A DNA stretch of 64,000 nucleotides from positions 2,402,001-2,466,000 of the forward strand of contig CM064697.1 of the NCBI GenBank assembly GCA_032717465.1, given 5' to 3'. Made by a program: the position numbers and the translations under genes. The DNA is from Coenobita brevimanus (Eukaryota > Arthropoda > Malacostraca > Decapoda > Coenobitidae). Below are positions 21,995-32,590 of the stretch, one piece after another. Position 1 is the stretch's first letter. Every line of letters begins with the position of its first letter. The notes under the pieces are model-generated. The model had not been told where the DNA came from. It worked only from the letters and a program-made list of their open reading frames with translations, and made no database searches.

Positions 21995-22053
21995 TGCTCT
22001 CATTATCTATCTGTCTGTCTATCTGTCTATCTATCTATCTATGTCTGTCTATC

Positions 22054-22132
<79 letters not shown>
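21995..22132. repeat. (TCTA/TCTG)n-(GT)n-(CT)n compound microsatellite
   Basis: Tetranucleotides 21998-22058, GT 22061-22085, CT 22090-22132. Confidence 0.97.
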
Positions 22133-22135
<3 letters not shown>

Positions 22136-22249
22136 AAGGAAGGCGAGTCCCCGTTTTTTGCCTGGTAAGATATTTGTGAAGTATAAGAAGGCGAGGCTCA
22201 CGTTAACCCTATGTTAGCCAAAGTTTATAGTCAGGTAAACAGGGTGATC

Positions 22250-23460
22250 CAAGAGTCTGCTGGTGCCGTGGGAGAGGATGGGAGGAGATAGGAGATGAGG
22301 GTGATTAGGAAAGGATGGAAAGGGCTAGGGTTACAGGATGGCAAGGACTAGGAGAGAACAGAAGTATCTAGGTGAAGTTTAGAGGGGTCAGGAGAGTTCT
22401 AGAATGGGTGACACTAGACAAAATAGGTGAAGGAGGCTCGGAGGGAAAAGAGATAGGAGAATCTAGAAGGGAATATGAGAAGCAGGCAGCTAGGAGAGGC
22501 TGGGAAGGACTTGGAGGGATGGGAGTACACTGGAAGAGGTTGTAAGGGGTGGGAGAGAGGAGAAAATGAGAGGACGGGAGTTGTTTGGAGATAACAGAAG
22601 ACAGATGTAGCTAGGAGAGGCTAGGGGGTGCTAGGAGGGATAGAAGGTGGGAGTAGGTAGTGATGATTGGGAGGGAACAGATCGTGGAGTAGCTAGGATG
22701 GAATAGAAAATAGAAAGTAGTAGAGCATAAAAGATAGATGTTGCTATGAAAAAATGGATGATGGCTGTAACCAGGAGAAAACAGAAGATGATATAACGAG
22801 AGAAGAGAAGATGGATGTAACGGAGAGACTAGAAGATCGATATAGCTAAGAGAAACTATGAAATGGAATAGCAGGGATTGGCTAGGAGGAAGATTAGGGA
22901 TAGGAGTAATGAAGAGAGATCAGAAGAGGAGAGTGATCGGGAAGGGCTGAAGAGAACTATGTGGGAATAGAAGAGGGGAGATACTAGAAGGAAATAATGA
23001 TAGGAGTAACTAGGAAATGTGGGAAAATGGAGGGTTTGGCTACTGGAGAAAGGTCAAGAATAGGATAGATGGGCTAGGAGTAGGTGGAAGGGGTTTCGAG
23101 AAGGTGGATGGGAAAGAATGGAAGGGAGTGTTTGAAAAAGCAGGAAGAGGATGAGGGAGAGGGGGGACTGGGAGATGATTGAAAGACCATGGAAGGAATG
23201 GGAGAAAGGACAGAGAGGAAGACATAAGGTGTGAACGTGAGATTGAGGATAAAGATGATTTGGTGTGAGCAAGGAAAGGAGGGGGTGGGAGAAGCAAGAC
23301 CGAGGAAGAGAGAGTGGGAAGGGTGTGAGCGAGGGAGTGAGAGGATGGGAGGGATGGGAGCGAGAGGGAAAAGGTGGGAGCTAGGGTGAGAATGGGTGGG
23401 AGTGGTGGGAATGAAGGGGGGAAGAGGTGGGAGGGAGGGAGGGGTGGGTGGGAGGAGTTC
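22250..23460. repeat. 1.2-kb purine-rich decayed minisatellite
   Basis: Theme GGCTAGGAGGGATAGAAGAT and GGGAGTAGCTAGGAGAGGCT at roughly 35-45 bp periods from 22250 to 23100, grading into GGGAGGGATGGGAGCGAGAG-type sequence at 23300-23460. The 246-codon minus frame (23040-23780) is a composition artefact. Confidence 0.7.
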
Positions 23461-23529
23461 CTTTGTGCCGGGACAACCAGAAGTGAGTCAAGGTCGCCGA
23501 AGCTTGGCAAAAACCATTCTCTCCAGAGC

Positions 23530-23532
<3 letters not shown>

Positions 23533-23586
<54 letters not shown>

Positions 23587-24290
23587 CTCCGTTCTTCTTT
23601 TCCTATTATATGCACCTTCCCCCTTCTACCAAATATATATTTACCCTTGCCTTGGTTTCCATTCTCCTCCTCTCTCACCGGTTTCCTCTTTGTCCCTGCC
23701 TCTCCGTTTCCTTTTACCTTCCCCTGTTTTTGTACCGTTCGTGTTTTCCTCTCCTCTCTCGTATTCCCATTTCCTCTCATTGTTAGTCATCTTCCCTTCT
23801 CCATATTACGTAGTCTTTCATGATTCCCCTCCTTCAAACTCTACTTCCCTCCCAGTCTCTTCTCTCCGTCTCGATCTCTTACCCTCTTCTTGATTTTCCC
23901 ATCCTCCCTGCCTTAATTTTTATTTCGGGATAAGTTCTTTCCCGTTTCTTTTCCTGTCCCATCGTCCTTACCCTTTTCTCTTCATGTTCTGTTCTGTGTA
24001 CTTCTCACCTCTCCCCATCCTCCTCCTCCGTCTCTTTTTCTCCCAATTTCTGATCGTATAGTGTTTATCCTCTGTTTTTCTTTTTTTTTTTTTCTTCTCT
24101 TCCCTATTCTCCCCTTATCTTGCACTGTATTTTGTCCTGTTCCCCATCCGCTCTCCAGCTCCTTTCCTCGCTCCCTGCCTTAACACCTCCTCGTTTTCCA
24201 CTTTCCTCTCCCTTCTCCTCCCTTCCTCCTTCCTCTCCCTATCCCCCTCTTCCCTCTCTCCTCCCCCAGGCCCTTCTCCCCCCTCCCCCT
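23533..24290. repeat. (CT)n followed by polypyrimidine tract
   Basis: Perfect CT 23533-23584, then CTTTTCC/CCTCC-type sequence. It forms the pyrimidine arm opposite the purine block at 22250-23460. Confidence 0.85.
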
Positions 24291-24315
24291 ACGCCTGAGG
24301 GCCCAAACTGCGCGA

Positions 24316-24433
24316 CAGGTGCGGTGTGTGGGTGACCCCTACGTGATGACAGGTGTGCAGTACCACCCCTTTATTATGACAGGTGCTCACTGCCCTACCT
24401 GAGCTTGCTGACCCGGCAGGTGTATAGCAGGTG
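24316..24433 (+). promoter_or_regulatory. Cluster of five CAGGTG E-box hexamers
   Basis: CAGGTG occurs at 24316, 24350, 24380, 24417 and 24428, three of them within GACAGGTG. CAGGTG is the E-box bound by Snail/ZEB zinc fingers and some bHLH factors (known). The spacing of 34, 30 and 37 bp with ATGACAGGTG shared by two sites equally fits a decayed 30-35 bp tandem repeat, so function is only a possibility. Confidence 0.3.
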
Positions 24434-24444
24434 CAGGGTTGAAG

Positions 24445-24640
24445 ACACGCACACGCTTATATTCACGGATACATACATAGGTACATGCATAGTCATACGT
24501 ATGCACGCATGTATGCGCAAGATAATTAACACGCACACGCAAACTGAACAACACAGTCACACGATAACATGTACGGATACATACATGCATACATACATAC
24601 GTACCTACATACATACAAAAGCTCATTAACATACACAGAG
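24445..24640. repeat. Degenerate (ATAC)n/(CACG)n tetranucleotide repeat
   Basis: ACATACATAGGTACATGCAT and ACATACATGCATACATACAT blocks with CACACGC interruptions. Confidence 0.85.
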
Positions 24641-25118
24641 ACTAAACAACTCGCACGCACATTCCACGCCATTACCTAACCAGACAACCGTGTAGTACAT
24701 TATAACAGTGAAGGAGCCAGCTTGTTAGAGGGCCGCGGAGGGAAAAGACAGTTGTATATACAGCCCTGCATCGAGTTAGCCCTTAGAGGATGGGAAGTCG
24801 CTCCTAAATGGGGTACAATCGGCCGGCGGTAGCAAGAATATAGTGTAGTATTTATTATTTAAGTTTTGAGAGAGTTTTGTATCGTGGTATAATCGATATC
24901 GAACTTTGTCTTTGGTCAAGTAAAGTTTAATATAACACCTTAATACGTAGAAGTATCTTAGAAACAGTTACCGAATACCAAGTTAATAGAGCGTGCTAGA
25001 GTGTCGAACGGGCCTTCACAGTACTGGTCTTCACTGGATGTGTTACCTTCGGAAAAATAAGGAATGCGAGAGGTACAGTAGTCCGTGAACGCATGAGCAC
25101 CGCCACTCTATCTCGAAT
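24641..25118. other. No gene recognised
   Basis: Unique sequence. No ORF or repeat I can support. Confidence 0.4.
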
Positions 25119-25122
25119 GTGT

Positions 25123-25172
<50 letters not shown>
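25119..25172. repeat. (GT)n microsatellite
   Basis: 54 bases, one A interruption. Confidence 0.97.
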
Positions 25173-25175
<3 letters not shown>

Positions 25176-25329
25176 GGTTGATTGCACTGATTATGAATTA
25201 TAGTTACATTTTTCGGCTTACAGTAACGTGAAGGAAGCAGTCTTGATACTGTATTGTTGCAGTGGGCTCTAAATACAAGATTTGAGTAGTATAATGAATG
25301 GATAGTCAATGTATATTAACATTTGTATT

Positions 25330-25590
25330 CCTTTCATGTTCATGTTATCGCATTGTGGTATGTTACTTTTATGTGTAGGCCTATGTGACATGTATGTTGC
25401 TTTGATTACAGTAATACGTATGCTCTTCAGCATAGGTGCCACTATGATGTCTGTGAAACTGTGTCTGCTTTGATATGAAATGTGTGCTATTTCATTTCTG
25501 CAGTTCTGATAAGTATACTGGTATATATGTTGTTTTGTGATGTGTATGTTGCTCTGATACGTATGCCTCTTCGTAAATTGTGTGGTAATA
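25330..25590. repeat. Decayed tandem repeat, TATGTTGCTTTGATACGTAT theme
   Basis: TGACATGTATGTTGCTTTGA (25386), GTGTCTGCTTTGATATGAAA (25462) and TGATGTGTATGTTGCTCTGA (25538) share a block. Spacing about 76 bp with weaker half-units. Confidence 0.5.
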
Positions 25591-25607
25591 CATCTACTGT
25601 ATACAGT

Positions 25608-25611
<4 letters not shown>

Positions 25612-25700
<89 letters not shown>
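25612..25700. repeat. (AT)n-(GT)n compound microsatellite
   Basis: AT to 25642, then 58 bases of perfect GT, then ATTT units to 25720. Confidence 0.97.
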
Positions 25701-25702
<2 letters not shown>

Positions 25703-25989
25703 ATTTATTTATTTATTGTGTGCGTGTTGTGTGGTTTGTGCTGTGTTGTAATTCTGTTTGTGTTGTGAATGGTGTGTTCATTTTGTGGTGTTTGGAATGT
25801 GTCTTGTGGTATATGTGTTATTCATATATGTGACGTGGTATGTGCGTCGTGTGGTATGTGTAAAGGCCGTCTCCACTCACTCCTTTACCTGGCCCTTGGT
25901 AACAGGTGGGACGGGTCTCTCCTTCAATCCCCCTCCCCCACCCCCACGCCAATTTACAACTTCCGTCGATTTTGGGGTCCCGCCGTAAC

Positions 25990-26860
25990 CCAGACCCGAA
26001 GTACAGCGATAAGCCAGACTCAGGGACAGCCCCGTCTGGATTGGAGGGCTTGGATGTTCTGTTTGGTATTGCTTTGGCTGGTTCAGTGTTTGGTCTGGGT
26101 AGGAGGATCTGTATGAGAATTCTGATGGTGTCTTAGTTGGTGATATATTGTATCCTTTAGAAGAACAAGACTGTCTGGATAGAGTGGTGTTTGGATATAG
26201 TGTTTGGAGTGATATTCGTTGATGTTATGTTACCGGATTGTTAACGGAGTCAAGACAAGCCAGTCTGGATAGGAGGTATCCGCATGTGCTCTTGGAGGGT
26301 GGTATGGTTGGTGCTATGTTACTGTATTCTTAAGAGCATAATGACGATTAACCAGACTAAGAGACGGGTCCGCCTGGATAGGGGTGTCCGAGTGTGGTAT
26401 TTAGGCTGATGATATTGACTGGTGATGTGTTGTATCTGAATAGGCGAGACAGGGTATGCTGTTTAGGGTGGTGATAGTGGCAGATGCTGTGTCTTGTCTG
26501 GGTAGAGGTACTTGCATGTGCTGTTTGAGGTGATATTGGTTGCTGCTATGATAATGTATTCTTTTAGAAGATACATCGTTATTCAGACTCAGAGGCAGGC
26601 CCATTTGGATAGTTTGATACCTAGATGTGCTGTGTACGATTCGCTTGTTTAGTGTAATGTTATTGGATTCTTATTATATTCTAGTAAAGTGATAAGTCCG
26701 ACTCAGGGAGAGGACTGTTTGGCTTGGTTAGCCTGGATGTTGTTAGGGTTGGGTTTCCATTATTCTTCATAGTGCATGACGATAAGTCAGACGCAGAGAC
26801 TGGCCCGTCTGGACATGTGTTTTGAGGTGGTAATGGATGGTGCTAATGTTATTTGTATTT
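25990..26860. repeat. Decayed long-unit tandem repeat (about 80-160 bp spacing), about 8 units
   Basis: Anchor CGATAAGCCAGACTCAGGGA followed by CCCGTCTGGAT recurs in diverged form at 26007, about 26163, 26251, 26343, 26501, 26570, 26695 and 26778. After the anchor units share GATGTGCTGTTTGGGGTGGT and end TATGTTACTGTATTCTTTAG. Irregular spacing indicates internal deletions. No frame is kept. Confidence 0.75.
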
Positions 26861-27013
26861 TTTGAACAATCTGCCATCTTTGTTGTCTCTAGTATAATTA
26901 ATGATAATGATCCTGAGAACGACGACAATAACAGCGACGCTGTTTCTGTATACAGACAGATAGGGTGTCATGTTTTCGTCTTCGTTGTCATCATCTTCAT
27001 CATTAACAATATT

Positions 27014-27066
27014 ATAATCAATTCATCATCATCATCATCATCATCTTTCTTACCATCATCATCAAC
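27014..27066. repeat. (TCA)n trinucleotide repeat
   Basis: ATCATCATCATC runs with interruptions. Confidence 0.9.
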
Positions 27067-27137
27067 CCAGCTACATACAACCCCTGTTTTTCCCACCCCG
27101 CACCTACTGACCCAGTCCCTCCCAGCCAGACATTCCA

Positions 27138-27300
27138 CCATCCCTTAACCCTTCCACTATGATGTCTGCACTTAGAATATTTTTACCATTCCCAGACGGT
27201 TTTATTCGTACTGAATGGGATATAAAAATCTTCTTTAACCTTATAAGTACGATGTCTTTTAAAATAATTGCTGCTTTCTCTGGATGATTTTAGTTTCGAC
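27138..27300. mobile_element. Decayed CCCTTTCAGT-type foldback element
   Basis: TTAACCCTTCCACTATGATG end and CAGACGGTTTTATTCGTACT centre. Confidence 0.5.
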
Positions 27301-27950
27301 GAATTGCTGATTAAATCCAGTAGGAGAGAGCATGAATAAAATAAAAAATAGCGTCCTTTGATTGCAGAAGTCAGCAGGGGCTGTGTCTAATCCTTCATAT
27401 AAATTAATCTCCCCTAAGCTATATAAAATTGCATAGAAACAAAGCAGCAAGAAATCGAAATGAGGGAGTAAAGGAGGAAGAAAGAATATTAGAAATAAGA
27501 TTAAAAAAAAAAAAGGAAGAAGCAAACGAAGATAATGAGAAATACGGGGTTGGCGTATATTGTGATGGGCCATACTGACGAAAATTAACGTAAAGAGACG
27601 TTTATTAATGTTAAAAGGAAATAGATAAAAGGAAGTAAACAAAAAAAAAAAGAAATTAATCCAACAATTAGCTATAATGGGAATTGGATGCTGTAAGTGA
27701 TGATGATAATTTGATGATAATGATGATGGCAGGAAACAAAGAAGGAGCGACTTGCGATGAGAATAATTCGAAGGAGAAGACCAGAACGAGGCCGACTGGA
27801 ACCCGAGCCGTATTTATTATTATGCGGGAGGAACACTATTACACGACCCTGAAGTGGAGGGTAACTGATACACCGCGCCGTAAAAGTGGACATTAGGAGC
27901 TGTTTTTGTGTTGAACGGCTGGTGGGAGTGAGAACAGCCGTAGGGGTCTT
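27301..27950. other. No gene recognised
   Basis: AT-rich sequence with A-runs and GATGATAAT microsatellite (27698-27730). The 127-codon minus frame (27259-27642) is Phe/Leu-rich without motif. Confidence 0.4.
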
Positions 27951-29147
27951 TCTCAGGGGAGGGGGAGAGGAGAGGGAGAGGGGTATATGTATGGGAGCTG
28001 ATCATGGTCGGGGTGGAGGTGCATGTGGCTGGTGGGGAGAGAGGGTGGGTGGAGTTAATCATGGTTAGGGTGGAAATGTGTGTGGCTGGAGAGGAGAGGC
28101 TAGGATGGAGTGGGTATGGTTGATGTTGGGAGGATATGATGGAGGAGAGGGTTTGCAGTTGGCAGTAAATTGTAGGAGTGGAGGATGTGAGGTATGGTAT
28201 TTGGGCACAGTGGAGAGGGAAAATGCGGGAGGGGGTGTGTATAGTTCAGGAAGGGAAGGTGTGATGGGAGTGGGGAAGAGGGTCTGGAAGTTGATTATGG
28301 ATGGGGTGGAGGTGGGTGTGGTTGGAGGGAAGAGGGTAGGAGGGAGCGGGATAGGTTGAGGAGGGAGGGTTGGGTAATGGGGTATGATGGAAGAAGAGGG
28401 AGTGAACGAGTGTGCTTATGGTATAGTGGAGGAAAGGTGGAATGGCTGGGAGAGATTAGTTGGTAGAAGGGAGTGTGGATAGTGGGATGGGAGAGGAACT
28501 GGAGGGAGTGGGGTAAGCCGTTGTGGATGGGAAAGATGATAATATGGGTTATGGTAGGAGAGATGATGAGAGGGATGGAGGGAATGGCAGTAGGGTATGG
28601 TGGGAGGAGGGACGGTACGGCAGTAAAATATGGCGAGAGGGAAGAAGGGTATGGTTGTAGAGAAAATGAGTATGGTAAGAGGAAGAGGGATATAGGAGTA
28701 GGATATGGTGGAAAGAAAACATGGTAGTATAGTAAGATGGGGAAGGGGGGAGTATGGTAGAAAGGAAGATACATGAAAGCCTATGGTGGGAGAAGACAGG
28801 GCATTGTGGGAAGAGAGAGTGGGTATTGAGAGAGGGGAGGGTATGGTAGGAGGGATGGTAGGTGTGCTACCGTGGTATGGTGGAAAGAGAGTGCATAGCA
28901 ATGAAATATGATGAGAAGAAGGAAGGATATTGTTGAGAGAGAATGGATATGATGATAGGGAAAGGAGTAGGCCGAAGAGGCAGTAAATATGGTCGCAAGT
29001 GTGGTGGGAGATGAAGGTGTAATTACTGGGGGTATAGAAATGTATATGGGGAAAAAGACGGTTTAGCGAGTAGATAATAGGTTTTGCTAGACTAGGATTT
29101 GGTATGTAAGGGATGACGGTGGGTCGTGGGGAAAGAGGTTGTTGCGG
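27951..29147. repeat. 1.2-kb G-rich decayed minisatellite
   Basis: Quasi-periodic GGTATGGTGGGAGGAGAGGG and GTATGGTAGGAGGGA blocks. The 269-codon minus frame (28416-29225), rich in Pro, Ser, Tyr and Ile, arises because the unit lacks stops on that strand; there is no conserved motif. Confidence 0.7.
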
Positions 29148-29662
29148 AATAGGAACAGTCGGATGGTGAAATATTACTAGTGTGCAGAAAGTGACGGTGA
29201 TAGTCGTGTCTCTGTGCTCCCTCACATAATAAAATCATATTAAACTATAGCATAAGGAAATGAAGTATTACTTATTTAAAATGAACAGTACCTATGATTA
29301 CTTAAATAGAGACCAAAGGGATCCTGCTGCTTAACTGGCGAAATTGCGGTGTGTAGAGAGTGACGATGTCGGCTGTGCCCCTGTGCTGCCTTCGTTAATT
29401 CTAAATAATTCTAAATAAACCATTGTAAATGATACCGATGCTTACTTAAACAGAGACCAGAGAGTGAACGGTGAACTAGTATTGGTGTGCAGAGAGGCAG
29501 TGTTGGTCTTGCCACTCCAAACACTCCTAATTCTTCTCTAGTTCTCATTAAATGATACTGATGATTACTTAGAGACCAGTGAGTTAATGGTCAACTATTA
29601 TTGGTGGGTAGAGATGCGGTGTTGGTCGTGTCTGTGTGCTCCCTCCCGCAGCTTATGTATGC
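29148..29662. repeat. About 120-165-bp tandem repeat, 4 units
   Basis: Anchors TAGTGTGCAGAAAGTGACGG (29179), GGTGTGTAGAGAGTGACGAT (29350), GGTGTGCAGAGAGGCAGTGT (29485) and GGTGGGTAGAGATGCGGTGT (29603), each followed by GTCGTGTC-like and GTGCTCCCT-like blocks and by AAATGATACTGATGATTACT with TAGAGACCAG. Confidence 0.8.
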
Positions 29663-30394
29663 CCTGATGGTGGCACTGGTGCGGGGATGAGTGACTATTC
29701 AAACGCACACCGCATTGCCACAAGTCTTCACTAGATTATCAGGGAGAGGTTATCAGAAACGACCGACGTGACAGGATCTCGACCGGTGTCCTTTACCTTT
29801 TTAGTGTTAGTTTTCATCATTTAATCCTTACTTATTATATATGAATTACCCTGTTGAATGACTAGTTTTTTTTTTCCCTATTTTCAGTCTTTACCTTACC
29901 ATTAGGCATGATCAATCCCTCAGTTTTCTCCTTTACAGTCTCTCCTGCCATTTTTTCTCTTTTTTCTGTCGCGTTTCCCTCACTAATCCCCGCTCCTCCG
30001 TATCATCTCAGTCTCTTCTTTCCCTCCTACCCACCTCTCTCACACCTACGCCAGACATCAGACATAAAACCGACAGACCCTCATCCCCTCGCCATATAAT
30101 CTCAACACGTATCGCCTCCCGAGCCCCACCGAAAAAGATGTAATTCGTCACCTTATCCTACGTGCCAGGAGAGCCAGGCAACAGGGGGATGTGGAGTAGG
30201 TTATGGTCAGGGTTACTCCTTACGTACAAAAACAGCCTTCTGCTTCCATTCTTACCAACGTCTTTGATCTTAAGTTGTTCGTAAGTCCACTTGGTTATGC
30301 TTTTGTCGTTACACATACAGTTTCAGTCACAACCAAAACAAGAGGGACAACTTCAACCTGCAGTCCTCAGGTTACGTTTCTTTGAGCTTGAGGC
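29663..30394. other. No gene recognised
   Basis: Unique sequence including a pyrimidine-rich part (29880-30060). Frames of about 60 codons only. Confidence 0.4.
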
Positions 30395-30445
30395 CACAGC
30401 AGCAACAAGAACAACAACAGCAACAATAACAATAACAGCAACAAG
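30395..30445. repeat. (CAA/CAG)n degenerate trinucleotide repeat
   Basis: CAGCAGCAACAAGAACAACA followed by CAGCAACAATAACAATAACA. Confidence 0.9.
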
Positions 30446-30529
30446 TGACTTCCTTTGACGTGATATTTATCTTTCAAATATTGACTTGTTTCCATAAATA
30501 ACATACATGAGAATATTAGCGTTCCACAA

Positions 30530-30532
<3 letters not shown>

Positions 30533-30596
<64 letters not shown>
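30533..30596. repeat. (GT)n microsatellite
   Basis: 64 bases of perfect GT. Confidence 0.97.
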
Positions 30597-30599
<3 letters not shown>

Positions 30600-30745
30600 C
30601 TGCTTTGTGTGAGTGAAGTGGCGAGAGAGGAAAAAAGCATGAAAGTGCTTGAGTCTTGACACTGTGGACAATGGAAAAGCAAGTCATAATCCGCTTTACT
30701 GTTTTAGAGTTTGTGTCTAGTGTTTTGACTGTCCTTTCCTTTTAT

Positions 30746-30748
<3 letters not shown>

Positions 30749-30825
<77 letters not shown>
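30749..30825. repeat. (CT)n microsatellite
   Basis: 77 bases of perfect CT. Confidence 0.97.
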
Positions 30826-30827
<2 letters not shown>

Positions 30828-31478
30828 ATCAGCTTTAGTGGCCAGGTCAGAGGTGCTTCGTCGTCTTGTTCAGTGTTCACTTTACCCCTCTAGCACTTCC
30901 TCATCCTCTCCTTGTCTCCGTCTCTTCCTTCTTTTCTCTCCACCCTTTTTTTTTTTCTTTCTTTCTTTCCCGTCTCTTTCCTCTTTCTCCTCCCTCATCT
31001 GCTCACTGTCCTGGTGAGAGATGTGTTGTCGTGTTTCTCAGTCTGACTCTCCCACTCCCCTTTTCTTTTCCTCCCTCTCTTCATCTCTTCGCTGCCTCTC
31101 TCTGTCTCTTCTTGCTTTCTCATATCCCTCCTCTCTCCATAAGCTCAGAGGCCGGGTCAGAAGTGTATCGTCGTCTCGTGCACTGACTACCTCTCTCCCT
31201 CCCTCCATCTGTCTCTCCCTTCTTTCGCTCCCTTTTTTCTCTCCCTCTCTCCGTCTATCCCTTCTTTCACTCCTCCCTCCCACTTCCCATAAACTCAGTG
31301 ACCGGGTCAGAGTGTGTTGTCGTCTTGTGCCCTGACTACCTCCCTCCCTCCTTCCCTCTGTCTCACCTTTTATCTCTCCCTTTCTCCGTCTCTCCCTTCC
31401 TTCTCACCTCCCTCCCGTTCCCCTCAGCTCAGTGGCCGGGTCAGAGGTGTGTCGTCGTCTCGTGCACACCCGTCTTGA
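30828..31478. repeat. About 150-bp tandem repeat, 5 units, alternating conserved core and CT-rich spacer
   Basis: The core GTGGCCGGGTCAGAGGTGTG then TCGTCGTCTCGTGCAC recurs near 30838, 31005, 31146, 31295 and 31430. Each core is followed by 90-130 bp of CT-rich DNA. The 30.8-kb and 31.0-kb units are the most diverged; the last three are very alike. A perfect CT tract lies directly upstream, so the whole may have grown out of that SSR. Confidence 0.85.
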
Positions 31479-31754
31479 CCACTGGAACAAATTACTTCAT
31501 TTCCTCCGCCAGCCATTGTGTCTCTCGTCCTGGCTGAGAGAAAAATCAAGGAGCCCCAACTTCACCCACAGGAGGGAAAATTAATCGACATCCGGACCCC
31601 GATCTGATTTCCTCGTCACTGCATTTTCTCGTAACCTTGAGCAAGCCAGTGTGCATGCGCAGTTTGAGAGAATCACGCTGCTTTTTTTTGTATTTATTTT
31701 TTTTATCTAGTAGCCTTGAATGCTGAGGGATTTGGATAAGGTTTGTAGAATGTG
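31479..31754. other. No gene recognised
   Basis: Unique sequence. Confidence 0.4.
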
Positions 31755-31860
31755 TTAACCTCCTAATGCATTGGTGTCTTGTTTGGTTTATTATTTCTAC
31801 GTCCACGCGGTTTTATTTAGCTTAGGAGAGACTTTTCACACTGGAGGAGTTAAATATATT
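31755..31860. mobile_element. CCCTTTCAGT-type foldback element, left half and centre
   Basis: TTAACCTCCTAATGCATTGG end, then GCGGTTTTATTTAGCTTAGG and CACACTGGAGGAGTTAAATA. Confidence 0.55.
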
Positions 31861-31889
31861 CTTTATTTACCTCTTCCATCCTCCTTCTT

Positions 31890-32014
31890 CTGTCTTTTCT
31901 TCCTTCATTCTTTCCTCTTTCTTCTGCCTGCGGGTGACTTAACACTCCCTCTTCCGTCTTTCTTTCCTTCATTCTTTCCTCCTCCTTCTGCCTATGGGTG
32001 GCTCTACACTGAGT
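31890..32014. repeat. 65-bp tandem duplication
   Basis: TCTTTTCTTCCTTCATTCTT plus TCTTCTGCCTGCGGGTGAC is repeated at offset 65 as TCTTTCTTTCCTTCATTCTT plus CCTTCTGCCTATGGGTGGC. Confidence 0.9.
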
Positions 32015-32280
32015 GACAAGCCAAATGGTTTCCTGTACACCAGGAAACCATTTAGTACGCTGGGTGGTAACCATAAAACCAAATTATGGCGGCTGGTGGT
32101 TTAGTGGGTAATTAAGGTGCTCCAATCGGTTTGAGCCTGTGTAGGTTTATATCCAAGGGCTGGTTGGGGTTTATTGCTCACGTAATAGGCTGGTCACTGT
32201 CATCTTAAATGTCAGGACCAACTTGCCTAGCCCCGGGTTCCTACGCTCCTCAGGGGGCGAAGTAGGTTTGGGTGATGGGT
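32000..32280 (+). mobile_element. tRNA-derived SINE-like repeat, copy 2
   Basis: The head block GAGTGACAAGCCAAATGGTT contains a 14-bp stem (AAATGGTTTCCTG / CAGGAAACCATTT). It is followed by TGGTGGTTTAGTGGGTAATT (box-A-like), GTAGGTTTATATCCAAGGGC (box-B-like) and GGTTTATTGCTCACGTAATA. All blocks are shared with the minus-strand copy at 5040-5345. The tail is GGGTGATGGGTGGATGGATG. Non-coding. Confidence 0.6.
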
Positions 32281-32451
32281 GGATGGATGGATTTACTCGG
32301 TGGTAGGTGATGCCAACCATCATCCACCCACTTTATATAGTGCAGCGTACTTCTTCCTTCATCTTTATCATTCTGTTTCTGTGTCTACCGTGCTCTTTTC
32401 CTACGTCTTACCTTTTCCAGTCACTTTGGTTACTCTTCTTTCCACTTCATG

Positions 32452-32590
32452 TAGCTATACGCTGAGTGACAAGCCTAATGGTTTCCTGTAAGTCAGGAAG
32501 CCACTTTCAGCGGTAGGTGGTAACCATATACTCAGAACAGGGTGATGTGGAACCTAGTTCGGTGCTCCTGTTAACTGGGTGAAGTGCACG
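32452..32590 (+). mobile_element. SINE-like repeat, copy 3 (head part)
   Basis: GCTGAGTGACAAGCCTAATG, GGTTTCCTGTAAGTCAGGAA and GGTAGGTGGTAACCATATAC match the head of the copy about 450 bp upstream at roughly 80 percent by eye. The A/B-box part is diverged or lost. Confidence 0.6.

Noticed and set aside
23040..23893. 246-codon minus frame and 149/165-codon plus frames
   Set aside because: They span the purine-rich array, CT tract and pyrimidine tract; no conserved residues.
28416..29225. 269-codon minus frame, the longest in the window
   Set aside because: It reads a stop-free decayed GGTATGGTGGGAGG repeat; Pro/Ser/Tyr/Ile/Leu composition with no domain or signal.
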